From the NCBI GenBank assembly GCA_004794785.1, contig SJOL01007097.1, positions 417,982 to 481,981 of the forward strand: a DNA stretch of 64,000 nucleotides. Direction: 5' to 3'. Positions 1 through 12,800 of this stretch are shown here, in pieces (position 1 is the stretch's first letter; every line of letters begins with the position of its first letter). The notes beneath the pieces were generated by a model. It worked only from the letters and a program-made list of their open reading frames with translations. It did not search any database and was not told the DNA's origin. The DNA comes from Opisthorchis felineus. Its lineage: Eukaryota; Platyhelminthes; Trematoda; Opisthorchiida; Opisthorchiidae. The translations under genes were made by a program, and so were the position numbers.

Positions 1-3000
1 CTAAAAGGAACTTTACTTCCAGATGTGTTCTCGCTTGACATCCATTCGATTTGGGGTTTAAGCACAAGATAAGCTTGTTGGAAATCGGAGCCGTCCGAGT
101 AAGCCTTCTGACAACGTTCATCAGACTCATAAGAGGTGTCACGTGAAGGATGATGCAGCATTGCTTCTATAAGCTATTCCAATAAAGTGTCCAAACTGGT
201 TACTGACATCCTGATATGTCGCCTTTATGATGCTTAAACGTCTAGCAGCTTGAGAACCAAAAATAAGCCAGTTACCTTAAGAATCAGCTTTAATGATCAG
301 CTCCGTGAGCTGACTATTCAATAGTCAGACTTGTGAGATAAAAAACGAGCATAGTAAGTGCGATTGCCAATAGATTGAGTTATAAACTTACTCAACCTTT
401 TCTTCTGTTAATTTTTGCGAACGACTAGGAGAGTATGCACGAGGTAAGATATAGTTTGGTACCATAAATCATCGGCTGGTTTCCGGTTGATTAGCACTTC
501 TGTCCCAAAGAAAGTCTTCCTGTGTATGTAGACTGTAGGACTGTTCCATCTAATGGAACATAATGGAACGTAATAGTGGAACGTAATGGAACGGCGTCTG
601 TCTGCACGTTTTAGTTTTTGAAAGCCCAACAGTTTTACGCCGTCGCTGTGATGTCAAGACATAATTGATTGAAGAGATGTCGGTGTCCGAATACCACGTC
701 AGCGAATACCTTCTGAGATACTGATGGTGACAAGGTGGTTCAGTGCAGCGAAGTTGCCAACCAGCTCCGTTGTTGCTATCACCCCTATTTCCAAGATGTG
801 ACGATAGATCTTGTCCACTGGCCCTGTACTAGTATTCTAGCAGCATGCAGCATTTAGATATGGCGTCGATCACGCTATGCTGCTCGCTGTAAAAACCATT
901 CAAGAGGTGGCTTCATAGGAAATAAACACATTTACATTCAGGCGGTACATTTGAACGGGACTAGCAAAATTCAGGGCGTGACTGTGGGCACAACACTAGG
1001 CAGTGTTCGCCTAGTGTTTGTGGGTCAGCTAGAAGCATTCCTTTGGGTAGAAAAGACAACCCCATCCGCTTTTCAAGACATCTATCCATGACCATACTGA
1101 GGGACTCATAGATGAGAGATCGGATGAGCAACGCAACAGAAGACAATACTAATCGGGTTTCCAATGAAATTGAGTCATATCTTCCTCACACTGCTATTCG
1201 GCCATATGAATTTGTGGGTACCAGTACACACACTGCTCGATCACAGTGAATTATGTGACACTCCTGTGCATATTTTTTATTTTCAGCACTAGCATTTGTT
1301 TCATTCACAGGTATGCGAGCTTACCGTACATATCTGGAATACTTTCTGGTGGAATCTACCAAAAAAAAGGCAAACTGCTGGATTTCTAACAATCCGATGA
1401 AAAGTCTGCTGGAAGAGATTCATGTTAGTCAATCGGCTAACAAGATGTCTACTCTCAGTAGACAACCAGCAGTCAACCACATTGCCTAGAGAGTACAGTT
1501 CATCTAGTTTGGCACCATATTTGTTGGCTTGGGTACAAATTAGGAATAACTTTACAGGTATTAACAAACCTGCGGCTGGAGTGCATACCAGACAACTTTC
1601 TAACAAACCTGCTTGATATGTGCATGTGGCGATGACCCTACTGCTCGTTCTTAACATTGTGGTTGACTGCAAAGCCATGAACTACTGCAAATTGACCTCA
1701 TGAATCACGAATAGCTTTGATTCTGCTATTAATGTTGTGTACCGTATCGCTGGTCAGCGTCTCCTAAGATGCAAGCTTGTAAGTTGTGGCCTCTTTCTGA
1801 ACGGAGATGGTAGGTTGTGGAAAATGTATACAATGTGCACAATGTTGGCTTGCACCGGGATGTGCATTCTTGTTTTTCACGAACCTATTTTTGTGCATCT
1901 TCACAAAAACGAGGATAAAGTTTTAACATAAGCCACAAAAAGGATTCTGTTCTTGCCGAAAGAAATGCGACTGCGGATACAAATTTCCGAAGATAGACCG
2001 ATTGTAGTCTGCAAAGCCAACTATATTTGCCAAGCTGACCTATATCAATGATTGACACAAAATGAGGTTGAGAAAAGGTGAAAAATGAAAGGGAGCGGTT
2101 TCTCCCCGGACCAAAGTGTTTATCGGTTAAATAGCTGTGTTTTATTGTCACCAATAGCTGGGCTTTAACATTCTATCATTCTTAACGGAAAAATTTACAT
2201 TACAGCTACCACGTAGTCCACCCAATTACCACAAAAATCTGTTTGGCTCCGAATTCATAAACTACCACCAGTGGTAAAAGTTTATCAGACTTAATCAGAC
2301 TCTGCTTAGATAACTTCTATCTATGCGTATAACTTTTTCTGTACTGTGTTCGATAATGAACTCGTGGCCAATCAGAAGAACAGCAGTGGTGACCCATTCA
2401 GCTTCTTCTAACACCATCTTTTAATATCTTCACCTACCATTGTTTAAAACATTCATTCTGATTTTTACCCACAATTTCTTGGCAATTTGTGGTTAAAGTA
2501 CCGAGTAAGTTTCCAAGTATTTCCACTGGGGAACTTTATGTACCCATATTAATGTTTCTTTAGGTACGAACAGGAACATTAGGCGATTACAGACAGAAAA
2601 CACCTGTTTTAACGTTATATATTTTACTGCACGATAGAAAAGGGCTGACAGTTGTTTAAACAGAAGCTGTTCCAATCTCAGTTGTTGCTTTACGTACGTG
2701 AGTTTGAGAAAGATGAAAACGAAGGGAATGGAACAACGGGTGCTGATGTGTGTGAGAGCGGAGACTGTAAATTTAGCACTGTAATTCGTGAGCATTGATT
2801 AATGGTCCTTTTTAGTTCAGATGAATGCCGATTCTCGAATTACATCACGCGTGTGTAAAATATTTAGGTAAATTAAATGTATCAAGGACTTTTTCGTAAT
2901 GAATGAAAACAGCGAAGCAGCGCAAAAGCTGCAACTCATCGGTAATTCTGCCTCAGGAGTAACGAAAGATTTTCTTTCTATGACTAACCGTTTTTAACAA

Positions 3001-3319
3001 AACCCGTTCAGCACACAACGATTTTGCCCCTAAAGTCAGTTCTAGCTTACAGAGCTATAACTGTTTGTTGATATGTAAAGCCGAGTTGCTTTTAGCTCCT
3101 AAGGCACGCTGGGAAAAGTCAACAAGATGAATAGCTGCATAAGGATACGGATGATCGAGGCTGGCTTTCAACAAGGTGTAACCAACGGACTACACTCATT
3201 TGCTCACCAATTTGACTTTAAGGGGAGACACAAATGAACTCCAACTGAATCATTAGTTTGTGATATTTTCAACTGGATGTGTTACACGAAGGCTTCCTCT
3301 TGTTTCAATTAGAATGACA
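1..3319. other. Non-coding, nothing recognised beyond the minisatellite
   Basis: AT-rich sequence without a coding frame of more than chance length (the longest is 125 codons on the - strand at 1301-1678, without recognisable features). No RNA gene was seen. Confidence 0.5.
551..592. repeat. Small minisatellite of TAATGGAAC units
   Basis: Four tandem units of about 10 bp (TAATGGAACA, TAATGGAACG, TAATAGTGGAACG, TAATGGAACG), the third carrying a 3-bp insertion. It explains the low-complexity part of the - strand reading frame there. Confidence 0.8.
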
Positions 3320-3610
3320 TTCGAGATTTTGCAATATATCTTGCTGAAGGAATACTATTCATAAGGTTGCTGAAAACTTCACGACAGTCCACAACCGGCT
3401 TCATCCTTCCTGCAGATCCTCATGTATGCGCAGTGCCCGATTTTCCGTCAATACTGTGTTCTTAAACACAAGTAGAACCCAGGTAGAACAGAAGCTTGGC
3501 GAAGGCTCTACCTAATGGGCCCAAAGAAGGGCACAACCGGTCGTGGGCTGTCGCAGAGTTTTCAGCAACTTCATGAGCAGTGATCCCTCAAGAAAAAAAT
3601 ATATCTGAAT
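3320..3610. mobile_element. Foldback/MITE-like element, copy 1 (long inverted arms)
   Basis: The left arm (about 3320-3430) contains GAAGGAATACTATTCATAAG then GTTGCTGAAAACTTCACGAC. The right arm (about 3505-3605) is its inverted counterpart (GGCTGTCGCAGAGTTTTCAG then CAACTTCATGAGCAGTGATC). Arm homology runs for roughly 90 bp with substitutions. No transposase is present. Copies 2 and 3 lie at 58500-58695 and 60858-61055. Confidence 0.7.
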
Positions 3611-3699
3611 TCTGGTCGGACAGATTGTTTCAATGCCTTTATCGCCGTAAAATTTGATCTAATTTCCATATAGACAAGTAAAAAAAATTGAGGGGGCTA

Positions 3700-3775
3700 G
3701 AGTCATTTAATGGTTAGCACTCCGAGGTTAGAAGCTTTTGTGGTCGAGATATCGACCCACATGTGCTCGCTAGCA
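3700..3775 (+). repeat. Weak tRNA-like (SINE head?) segment
   Basis: The segment TTTAATGGTTAGCACTCC followed by GTGGTCGAGATATCGACCC resembles the D-arm and T-arm of a tRNA, as found in SINE heads. The B-box is imperfect and no other copy was seen in the window. Confidence 0.25.
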
Positions 3776-6674
3776 ACATTCTGCATGAAAGTGCAATCAC
3801 TCGAATGAAGAAATGCTCAACTGAAACTCATATTAAGTGATCATGATGCAATCTCAGCTCAAAAAGTGTTACAATGACTAGCACAACTGTAAGTTTTCTA
3901 ATTCATGACAAATTTATTTCAAAAAGCACACTTAAAAAATGTCCTTACTCTTGAGATACCTTTGAAGAACGTCTGCTCCAGAATATTAACCTTATTGTAC
4001 ACTACTCGAGTACTAAAATAGTACACAGTTATAGAACGAATCAGTTCAGTGACGGCTAACTTTTTGTGGAACATCCCACCGTCAGTATCGGAACAAATCT
4101 AGATGCCCTCAAGATTTTTGACCAAGCAGCAGAGACAGTGATCTATTGATCTATTTGGGCCACAACTCCGTAAGTGACAAACTGGAGTACTTCCGCTAAG
4201 GGTAGGAACTAATACGAGATCGAAAATTTTGATTTTTGCTGTATTGCAACCTTGTCGCCAGAAATCGAGCAACCAACAACAGTGTATTGCTGAATGTAAT
4301 GTCTCCACAACTAGGCGTTATAATCGCCAGAGGACAGTATCAAAACTGTCCTAAAAGTGAGTCACTTGGATTCGAATTATAGAAGTCTATCAAATAGCCC
4401 CAAGTTGTGAATTTGATTCACAGTGTGAGTTTGGTGCCGAAAAGGTGAACTAGCTGTGCAAATTCAGCAGTGGCGGACGGCATGCTGATGATCTACCTAA
4501 CTTAACATCTACTCAGAATTCGAGCACAAGAGTGGACAACCGACTCACCTACCTTTATCCATTCGAACAGTCTAACGGAGCTACCAAAAAAACAGGACAA
4601 ACCCTCCAAATAGTGTACCTAGCTTAATTATATCAAAACAGCGAGTAGCGGTGCAAATTGGAGTTCACCTGCCCAAAAATCCCAGAATTTTCCTGCTTTG
4701 TTCTCCATAACGGATCTCACGTTATTTTAAACAAGAGGCATTTGCGCATAGTTTCTTCACTTACGGATTCGAACTTGTTTCACGTTCAGAAGCTATTACG
4801 GTAAGATAGTATTTTGCTAATCTACAATTTGAAGGTTGATCAGACTGGTGGATTCAGTTTGGTTGTATGGTCTACATCGAGAGCGTGCACCAATATGGCT
4901 GTCAAAATCAAACCGGCATATTCATTTATGATGATAATTTAGTTGTGATAAGTTCAAACTTGGAAATTTCGTGCCTTTTTTATATTTATTTTCACGCCAC
5001 CTGAGAGCTGAGTCACTCAGCTGGAAACGTTTATCGTCGGATCTCAAAAATTTCAAATTGATGGTTTAGAGTATTTGTGGTGTCAAATCCGAAGTACTAA
5101 ACAGGATAGCATGAACGATTTGATTGGACAGCAAGGATTCGCGAATATCAGGAAGTATTATTGATTAAGCAGGGTCACAAGGTAAGGTGGAGCCTATTGT
5201 TAGGCTCTGCTACCTTATATATGTTATTCCATTGCAGGCAGATATTAGAGCTACCAAGAAATATACTTCATCGTGCTGTTGAGGTAAACAAATATAACAA
5301 TGGGAAGTCAGTAGGGAATAAAAAGCACATCCCAAGCGCTCTTCACAAAATGGCCACAGGATAAATAAATATTTCTGATTTTTAATCAGTATTCTTCTGG
5401 CAAACAACAAACATTTACGTCCAATCACTTGATCATGAGTGATTTGTAAAACTTGTTTCAAGAGTAGCGGGCGGTTTTCCGAAAAAATCCTGGGGGCGTC
5501 CATATGAGGTCAGGCGCCATGAAACAGGGAGTTGAAAAATGAGTATTGCTGTAGTTGCGTGGGTGCAAGATGAGAAAAAAATGAAATCACTAACAAATAG
5601 GCGAATGCTGAAGGAAATGTACAGACCCTAGCTGAAAGTTCGGATGCGTCACATCTTACCTGGTATACACGAGAGGCACAATGATGATGATTTCCAATGA
5701 GGATAAAGAAGCTGTACAGTGCCTGGTTGATTTACCTTGCACTATTGAATATTCCAGATTTTACAGTTTGCTCTCGTTTCGACACGTGTTAAAGACATAC
5801 CTAAAAATCGTTACTTTTCTCGCACCCAAATATTTGTGACAATCATTTTGATGAAATTTTGAAAACGAATCACCGTTTTCCATTTAATCTGTCAAGTTGA
5901 ATCTGTAACTGACATGTGCTTGCTTATTGACGTGTGCTCTAAATAATTTTCCCAATTAATCAAACAAATTTCGCGTGTTCCAACAGGGTTTTATCAAATG
6001 CCAGTTATAAATAATAATTATAACGAGATAAATGTGCTAGGCCATGCTGCTTCAATAGTATCAGAGACACATCTGAAATTGGTGATACCGTATGTTGTAG
6101 CCGTTCTTTGTGTGTGCGCTCACACAAATAAGTAATTATGAAAACGTTTGCTTGCTTGATAAGAGAAGCAGCTAGGATTGAAAACGAAACGTTCGTACTC
6201 AAAAGCCGTTTATTAACAATACCGAAATAACCAATAAAGTATGGGTGCAGAATAGACACAACTAAGAGTACGGTGATTCTTACAAGATTCTTGTCGATGT
6301 TTTCACCGCTAATTTTGAACGCAGTGAAGTGATGATGGTGATCGGTGATGCTGAGACATTGGAGCAGTGAAGTACATGTATGGGCACGGGGTGGTATCGA
6401 TTGCACGAAAATTTGGTGTACTATGATGCAGCGATTTTTCGACAGTAGGAATAAATGAGCTTACCGAATGACACTCGCATTCAAAACTCGGAACTGTTAA
6501 AATTCTATGGTTATAGTAGATGCACGGAAAAAGCTTTTACAGAACTCGAAAGACAGTTTTGTCGGATGTCACTTAAGCAGCTTACAGCTCCAGTAGAGAA
6601 TGGTTTGCGTGCATTTCACGTCGACCTTTCATATGAGAAAGCTGTTACTAACGTGGATGCGAACTCTTGATTAC
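3776..6674. other. Non-coding, one unassigned short frame
   Basis: No repeat family or gene recognised. A 71-codon ATG-initiated + frame at 6455-6670 ends just before the degraded SINE. It has no motif, no splice support and is at chance length. A 133-codon - frame at 6005-6406 is likewise unassigned. Confidence 0.45.
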
Positions 6675-6865
6675 TCAGTAGTCAAGGAGCCAACATAGTG
6701 ATCGAAAGGTTCGTGGTTCGAACCAATCCCGGCATCTCGACCACTCCTGTCTAGCCTTGGGTAACCTGGCGCTATCTCAGCCCTTATTGTTCTTCCAGGT
6801 AGGATAGCAGCTAGACAACGAAGGGGTGTAGTAAGAGGGATTCGCCAAAAGTATTTCATAGGATG
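6675..6865 (+). mobile_element. Diverged copy of the tRNA-derived SINE
   Basis: This + strand copy shares with the 26570-26772 element the block GAAAGGTTCGTGGTTCGAACC, then GCATCTCGACC, CCTGTCTAG, CTTGGG and AACCTGGC, followed by AGCCCT, TTCTTCCAGGTAG and GGGTGTA. The B-box is intact. The A-box region (CAGTAGTCAAGGAGCC) is degraded. No target-site duplication was recognised, so its ends are approximate. It begins just after the stop of a 71-codon frame (6455-6670) that I cannot assign. Confidence 0.72.
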
Positions 6866-9800
6866 GCGTCTGCATCATCTACATCTGTGTATACTCTGCA
6901 TACTGATCGACACCTTTTTGTACCTACGTGCACCTTTTTGCACGTAGTCATAGATGAAAGTTTCATTTGGGGGTGTTTTGATAAAAAAACTTTTTTGACA
7001 TTACAGATTTAGCCATACTGTTAGGCCCCTTGAATGACAGTCCTACTCTTTTGAGGAACAGGCCGTGCTCTGCACGCCTAAGGTACTCTGGTCTAATTCA
7101 TTTTACTAGCAAAGACTAATCTGGGGAAACACTTTCGGTGGAACTGCCCTGCATTCTTTTCTTGTGGGAAAAAACTCCCCTCTAGTTCCACGTCTAAATG
7201 GAAACACAACGCTGTTTGTGATTGGTCCTAGTTTAGCATTAGACTATCAGTTAAAGCGGTCGATTGATCTATCAAATCTACTACACTATCCCGCATTACT
7301 GTTGGCTCTCTCTTTGACGAGACTTTAGCTGTATTATTGAATGAGTTTAAAACACATCACTCACTTATTTGCCGTGCAAACGGAAGCTACTTAGGCTAGA
7401 GAATAGACCAGCCGATTAGATTTGGGTCCTCTTATCGTCATATGAGCAAGCAGCTTGGATATGCGGTGACCTTATGGGGTACTAATTATCATTATTATTA
7501 TTACTTATTAAAATTTATTTATCCTAGTAGCTCAAGTGACAGGGTTGTCGTAGTGTTGCAATAGTAAAGTATTATTTGCTGCATATATGGACCCGGGACA
7601 GAATTGTTGTGCAGTTCGCAGTTATCTACATCTTGGTAGACTAAATACGAAGGCATTTAAAACATGTTAATTTGGTCTAACTTTTCAAATGGAGTCGCTT
7701 GCGTTTCGAAGACATTTACTAGCCTACCAAGGTATGTGTTAGTGGCGACCAGTAGTACAGTAACACTGAGGAACAAAAGATTGTGATAGGAAGCAACTAC
7801 AAAATACTATCGATAGCATAGACTGAGCACATTTTTACCGCAAAGTCTAACACAGTCATATAGTTGGATACCAATGAAGGATACAATTTTAGGAAAGGCT
7901 TGCTATACTGGGTTGAGTCTCAAGCTGTACTCCCTGAAGACAGAACATTTGACCTTAATTTTTTTGAGGTCCTGTATGAAATCAGGGTGTCTTACATTCG
8001 GAATGATCACACTGGTCCAAATATAGAATAAAAACTATGCGACTACCAAGAACAAAGTTATTCACTATGCGAATACCTCGTACGGTTTTGCACTGAAGTA
8101 TGTCTGGTTGTAAAAGTGCGCAATTCGGATTTTCGGCCAGCTGGTTTGCTGTTTGACTTAAACGACAACGGGAACAGAACTTATACGCTAATACAGATCG
8201 GGTTAAGTTTGACTAGAATTTTATAGGGTGAATTCGATACTGGTGCCTTATGGGAGTTAAGACCCACTTGTATCCCTTGTCCGTAGATTGCGGCAGCTGT
8301 GAGCAATGTTCGTTTCAGAAAGATTTTCCTTCTACCTCACTGCAACTGCGAGGACGAGACATGTGTTCTCCAATTGATGATATCCACCCAGTTTTCTACC
8401 TCGGTTTATTGTTGCTCTGAGGTGCACTTGTTCCGTTAGGTACAGTTCAATGTTCGTTGATCCTTTCAGAAGTGATCCTCACTAGCTGGAGACTGGATAT
8501 TTCTAAGCAAAGGGGCCGGAGGAATCGTACGTATGTAAATGACGCTGAATTGGCATAACACCATAAACTTTGTTTTTCACTTTTTGAGGTAAGAACTCAA
8601 GGTACACACCAGGTCCTTTCTTCCTCGGGAAACATCAATTTTGAACAGAAAACAAAATTTACACATAGGGCCTAACCCTGTTTACCATCTGAACACCCGT
8701 AGTTGATACTTAGTATGCACGTACGCCTCACTTACGCTCGACTGATTGCTTTCCAGACCACGCATAAATAACATTCCAGGTGTTGTGTAAGACAATTCAC
8801 GGAGAGAGCTCGAGGCAAATCTGTAATAGAAGGACACTTGTAATTGCGAAAGCTTTATCCAGATGTGTTCGGGAGTTGACAACATATGTTGTACATGCAG
8901 ATCAACTGGCAATTACTTGGTTAACCTAAACTGTAATGCTGTAAATAAGAAAGAGACAGAACTTAGCTGAACACAGTTCACTCAGCGATGTAGAAACCAT
9001 TGTTGGTTTGTGGTTTTTCGTTATTCGAACAATGTAAATTCATTTGACTTTTTGTGGTAATCATCTACCTATTTTGCTTTCACTTTGCGAAAGATAAATA
9101 ATAAATAGGAAGAATAAGTAAAGTGCCAAATTCGGTACTGTGCACGTGAGCACCTTTTTAGTGTTGAACAGAAGTCGTAAGTCATTACATTGAAGAAAGC
9201 CTGTAACGTGGGCGGTCTCGGTTACCCGGAACTTAGCTTCATTCGTAAAGTCCTGTCATTCTTCTTCAGATTAGTGAGCAAATTCAGTCCATTGGATTTT
9301 GAAAGGCAATCTGTTCAAATTCTAATGGCTGTGCTCAGAGTGAAACAAACGATCAGACGCAGTTGTACTGGATGGTGGTTGTTGAAGCTCTGCTCAAAAC
9401 AACAGATAACCAACTCCTGAGTAGCAATGATATTAATACTGTGTTTTACTTGCAAGTGATACAGTCCAACACGGATACAGGAGTCTTGCAATATCAGACA
9501 CCTTGAAGTCAAGCAAAACCGAAGAATATTTCTTTCAACGTCGAAGTCAGTTAGACTTTGAATTCTAAAAATGATAACTTTTCGCATATCGGCACTCCAT
9601 TGTCCAGTCTAATGAACAGGAGGTTTGTAATTTAAACGTCAGATGAATGAGCAGAAAAGGATTGCATCTGAACCTTTGAAGACAGCTTATGTATCGTGTG
9701 TATACTGTACATACTAAGAGGTGCATAACACAGTGTGCGTCTGAGAGCTTCACAATAGAAAAAAATAACACCCGTATCAATTAAAAGAATGGTGCTAACC

Positions 9801-12800
9801 TTCCCGTCCATTGGCCTGGACACGATAAGAGGTAGGTCCACTATACCTAAGGCGCAAAACAGCACATTATTGCAGAACTAGATAAGATTCAATATACACA
9901 TAGACGCCTGGTTGGAAAAACCGGACGGAGCTTTTGTTAGTTAGCCTAACCATCTGTTTGACATAATCATCTCCTGAAAGCTATTTCACCTTGTTTCATA
10001 TATTCCACCACGACATTTCTGAGGAAGACTTCCTCTAAGTAGCCGATTAAAACATTGCTAAGCTTATGTTATTTTCGGCATCTTCAAATAGTTTAAAAGA
10101 CTCCCATGTAACATAAGGGCATGCCAAAGTAACATACAAGTTCGGAGAAAGGCCTAGCGGTTCATTGTACTCTAAAATGGATCAAAAATACTGAAGATCT
10201 GACAATAAAAATTAGCAAAAAAAGCTTGTTTCCCATGATTGATACTATTAACCGATACGCAACAAATTCATGGATACTAGTGAGAAATCATATGCATGAT
10301 TAGATATACCTACGGGTTCGTTACGGGGAATAGAGGAGTATGTGAGCCAGTGAGCCACTGAACCACACTGATTAGTCTGCTATCAGACCAGTCGTGTAGC
10401 TAAATCAGAACGGCATAAGTCCAAAGGTCATACAAGTTACTTTTGGTCAAAGAGGTGTCAGTTAAGCAGCCTTTGTGATCAATAGCAATTCGCAGCATTC
10501 GCCACCAGTTCAGATGAACGATGTGTAGCAAGTGGAAGGGATTTTCTTGCTCTATGGAGTGGGCAATTTCGTCTAGATACGACAAAATCGCATTGGAGCT
10601 GGTCTTCTTCCAATGTGTTCATGCATTCTGTCCGAGGGACGGCTTGTCGTGCAACAACAACAACAACAACAACCACAACAGCAACGGATGACGCTTCATC
10701 CTCTTTTGCAAGCTCTTTGTGGAAGTACCTAACCACAAACTTGGTATCTGACTACTATTGTATAAACTTTTGATGCATCGGCCCATCTAACGTACAGCAA
10801 CGTAACATGCTTTGCCCGCTGCATTTGATCCCCCCACGACTTGAAGAGTAAGTTCATTTTCAATAACTACGGAGTTTGATCTTAGGATAATAATGCACAA
10901 AGATAATGATAACTGTACTTTGGATGAGCATTGTCTAATTTTGTCTAAAAACCCGACAAACATGGCACTTAACTATTGACTAACTTCCAGTTTAATCTGT
11001 CACGGAGTTCAATTTCATCTTTGGATTGAAATAGACAAGACCATCTCGGCTGAGTCATATATGCTGCCATGGTTTGAAGAATTAGCTACGAGAGATCATT
11101 TGACAATTCAGAAATCCCTCCTGTCGGACGATCAGTCATCCAATACGGGATTTAGAGATTTAGCCGGGAGAAAGCTCAATAATTTGCTTGTTCATTCACG
11201 TTCTCCACCTTATCCAACTTTCCTGTCCCATTCTGTTTGACATGTTAATCCAAGTTCCTAATCCGTAAAAACCCTCATAGTGAATTTCAGTTAGAACAGT
11301 TTTTCCATCTTTCCTTTCCCTAAGGTTTGCCAACGATTCTGTCTTTGAAATAAGGTGGATTAGAAAAAACGGAAATCTTCAAAAGCAATATGACATAGGA
11401 TTTAATCAGAATTCAGTTCATTCATTCAACTGGGGATTTTTTCAAATTGGAGGTCATGCATATACTTTAGATCCAGGAGACCAATTAAGGTGCTGTTGCT
11501 CCATGATGGAGGCCTGTTAAAAGAGCTTATGTGAAGCCCATTTAGCATGCTCTAGTGTTATTCAACCCACCCCGTAAGACAGCATTACTAAGGAAAAAGC
11601 AAACGAAAAAGTCACGTCTTGAAGGTGTCCACTGTTGACAGAAGAACCCCTCCAAGCAGTTCTACAAAGATTGATGAAAACAGTCTGATCGATTTAGTAC
11701 GATGCTTAAATTGAATAGCCACTCAGTTAGCTCGTTACTCAGACTTTTCTAGCCAACACGTCGGTTGCATTTACCTGCTTCATATGCCATTTCATTTCTA
11801 CGTCAAGGCAAGTCAGCCAGTTTGTAAATAGTCCTGCAGTTTTCTGTATACCAAAATACAAGCTGACTCTTCGCTGGAATGATGAGATGCTTTTTACCAC
11901 AGATGCTTACTAGTCATCAGTGGCATTAGTAAGAAAGTGCATCACTCATGTTATACGGTAAAACTCATAATGGTAGTTCGGGTTTGTACTTCTTTTAAGA
12001 CTTAAAACCATTGCTTTGATCTAATCGTACTTAGCCGTCAGCTGAGTTTATTGGGTCATAGAACGAAAGACAGTAGCAGACTGAAAAGAAGCTACCGTCA
12101 TTCAGCATTGGTTACTAGATCCTCTCTTTATCTAATCTATTTGCTCATCCCAACCCTCTTTGAAGTTAATCTAACGAAAGTCATTTCAGACCATTTTTAC
12201 TAATCCGATCGCTAGGACTAGAAATATACCTTGCTCGTCTGTCCTCTTACCACTGGAAGTTGTTGTCGTAAGTAACTATTCTTATTCACCAGACAGGACT
12301 GATTTCGCTGATAGCACGCCGGAATTCGCCGGCAATTGAATTAACCTCTGATATATTAAAGTGTCTGGTCGTGAAAAGGACCACAACAGCAGATTTTGCA
12401 GACGAGGTAATTTACTCGACTTAACTAGACTGGGATGTTATTGTACGGTTTAGTAGTCTGCAGTTGAAAGTAAGTGTACGGGATGAAAATTCTCTCAGAC
12501 TCTAGTGAACCGACAAAACATATGGTGTCTTCAGGCCCGTATCACGGGATAAACGTAATTCAGAAAACCATTATTGTTCCCGAAATGCTCCGATTGCTGG
12601 TGCATACAAACGTGAGCTTGGAATAAATCGGCTTGAATTAGCGCAGAGTTAGTGCATTGTCCTTCCACACCAATGCATGAAATTCACTCACTCAGACTAC
12701 TCTGTGAATAGACATTCAGCAAAATATGACTAATGGGGAACTATTGTGATATTGCCCCTTTGATAAAGCGTGGTATCTTTTACAATAAATTAGAATACAA

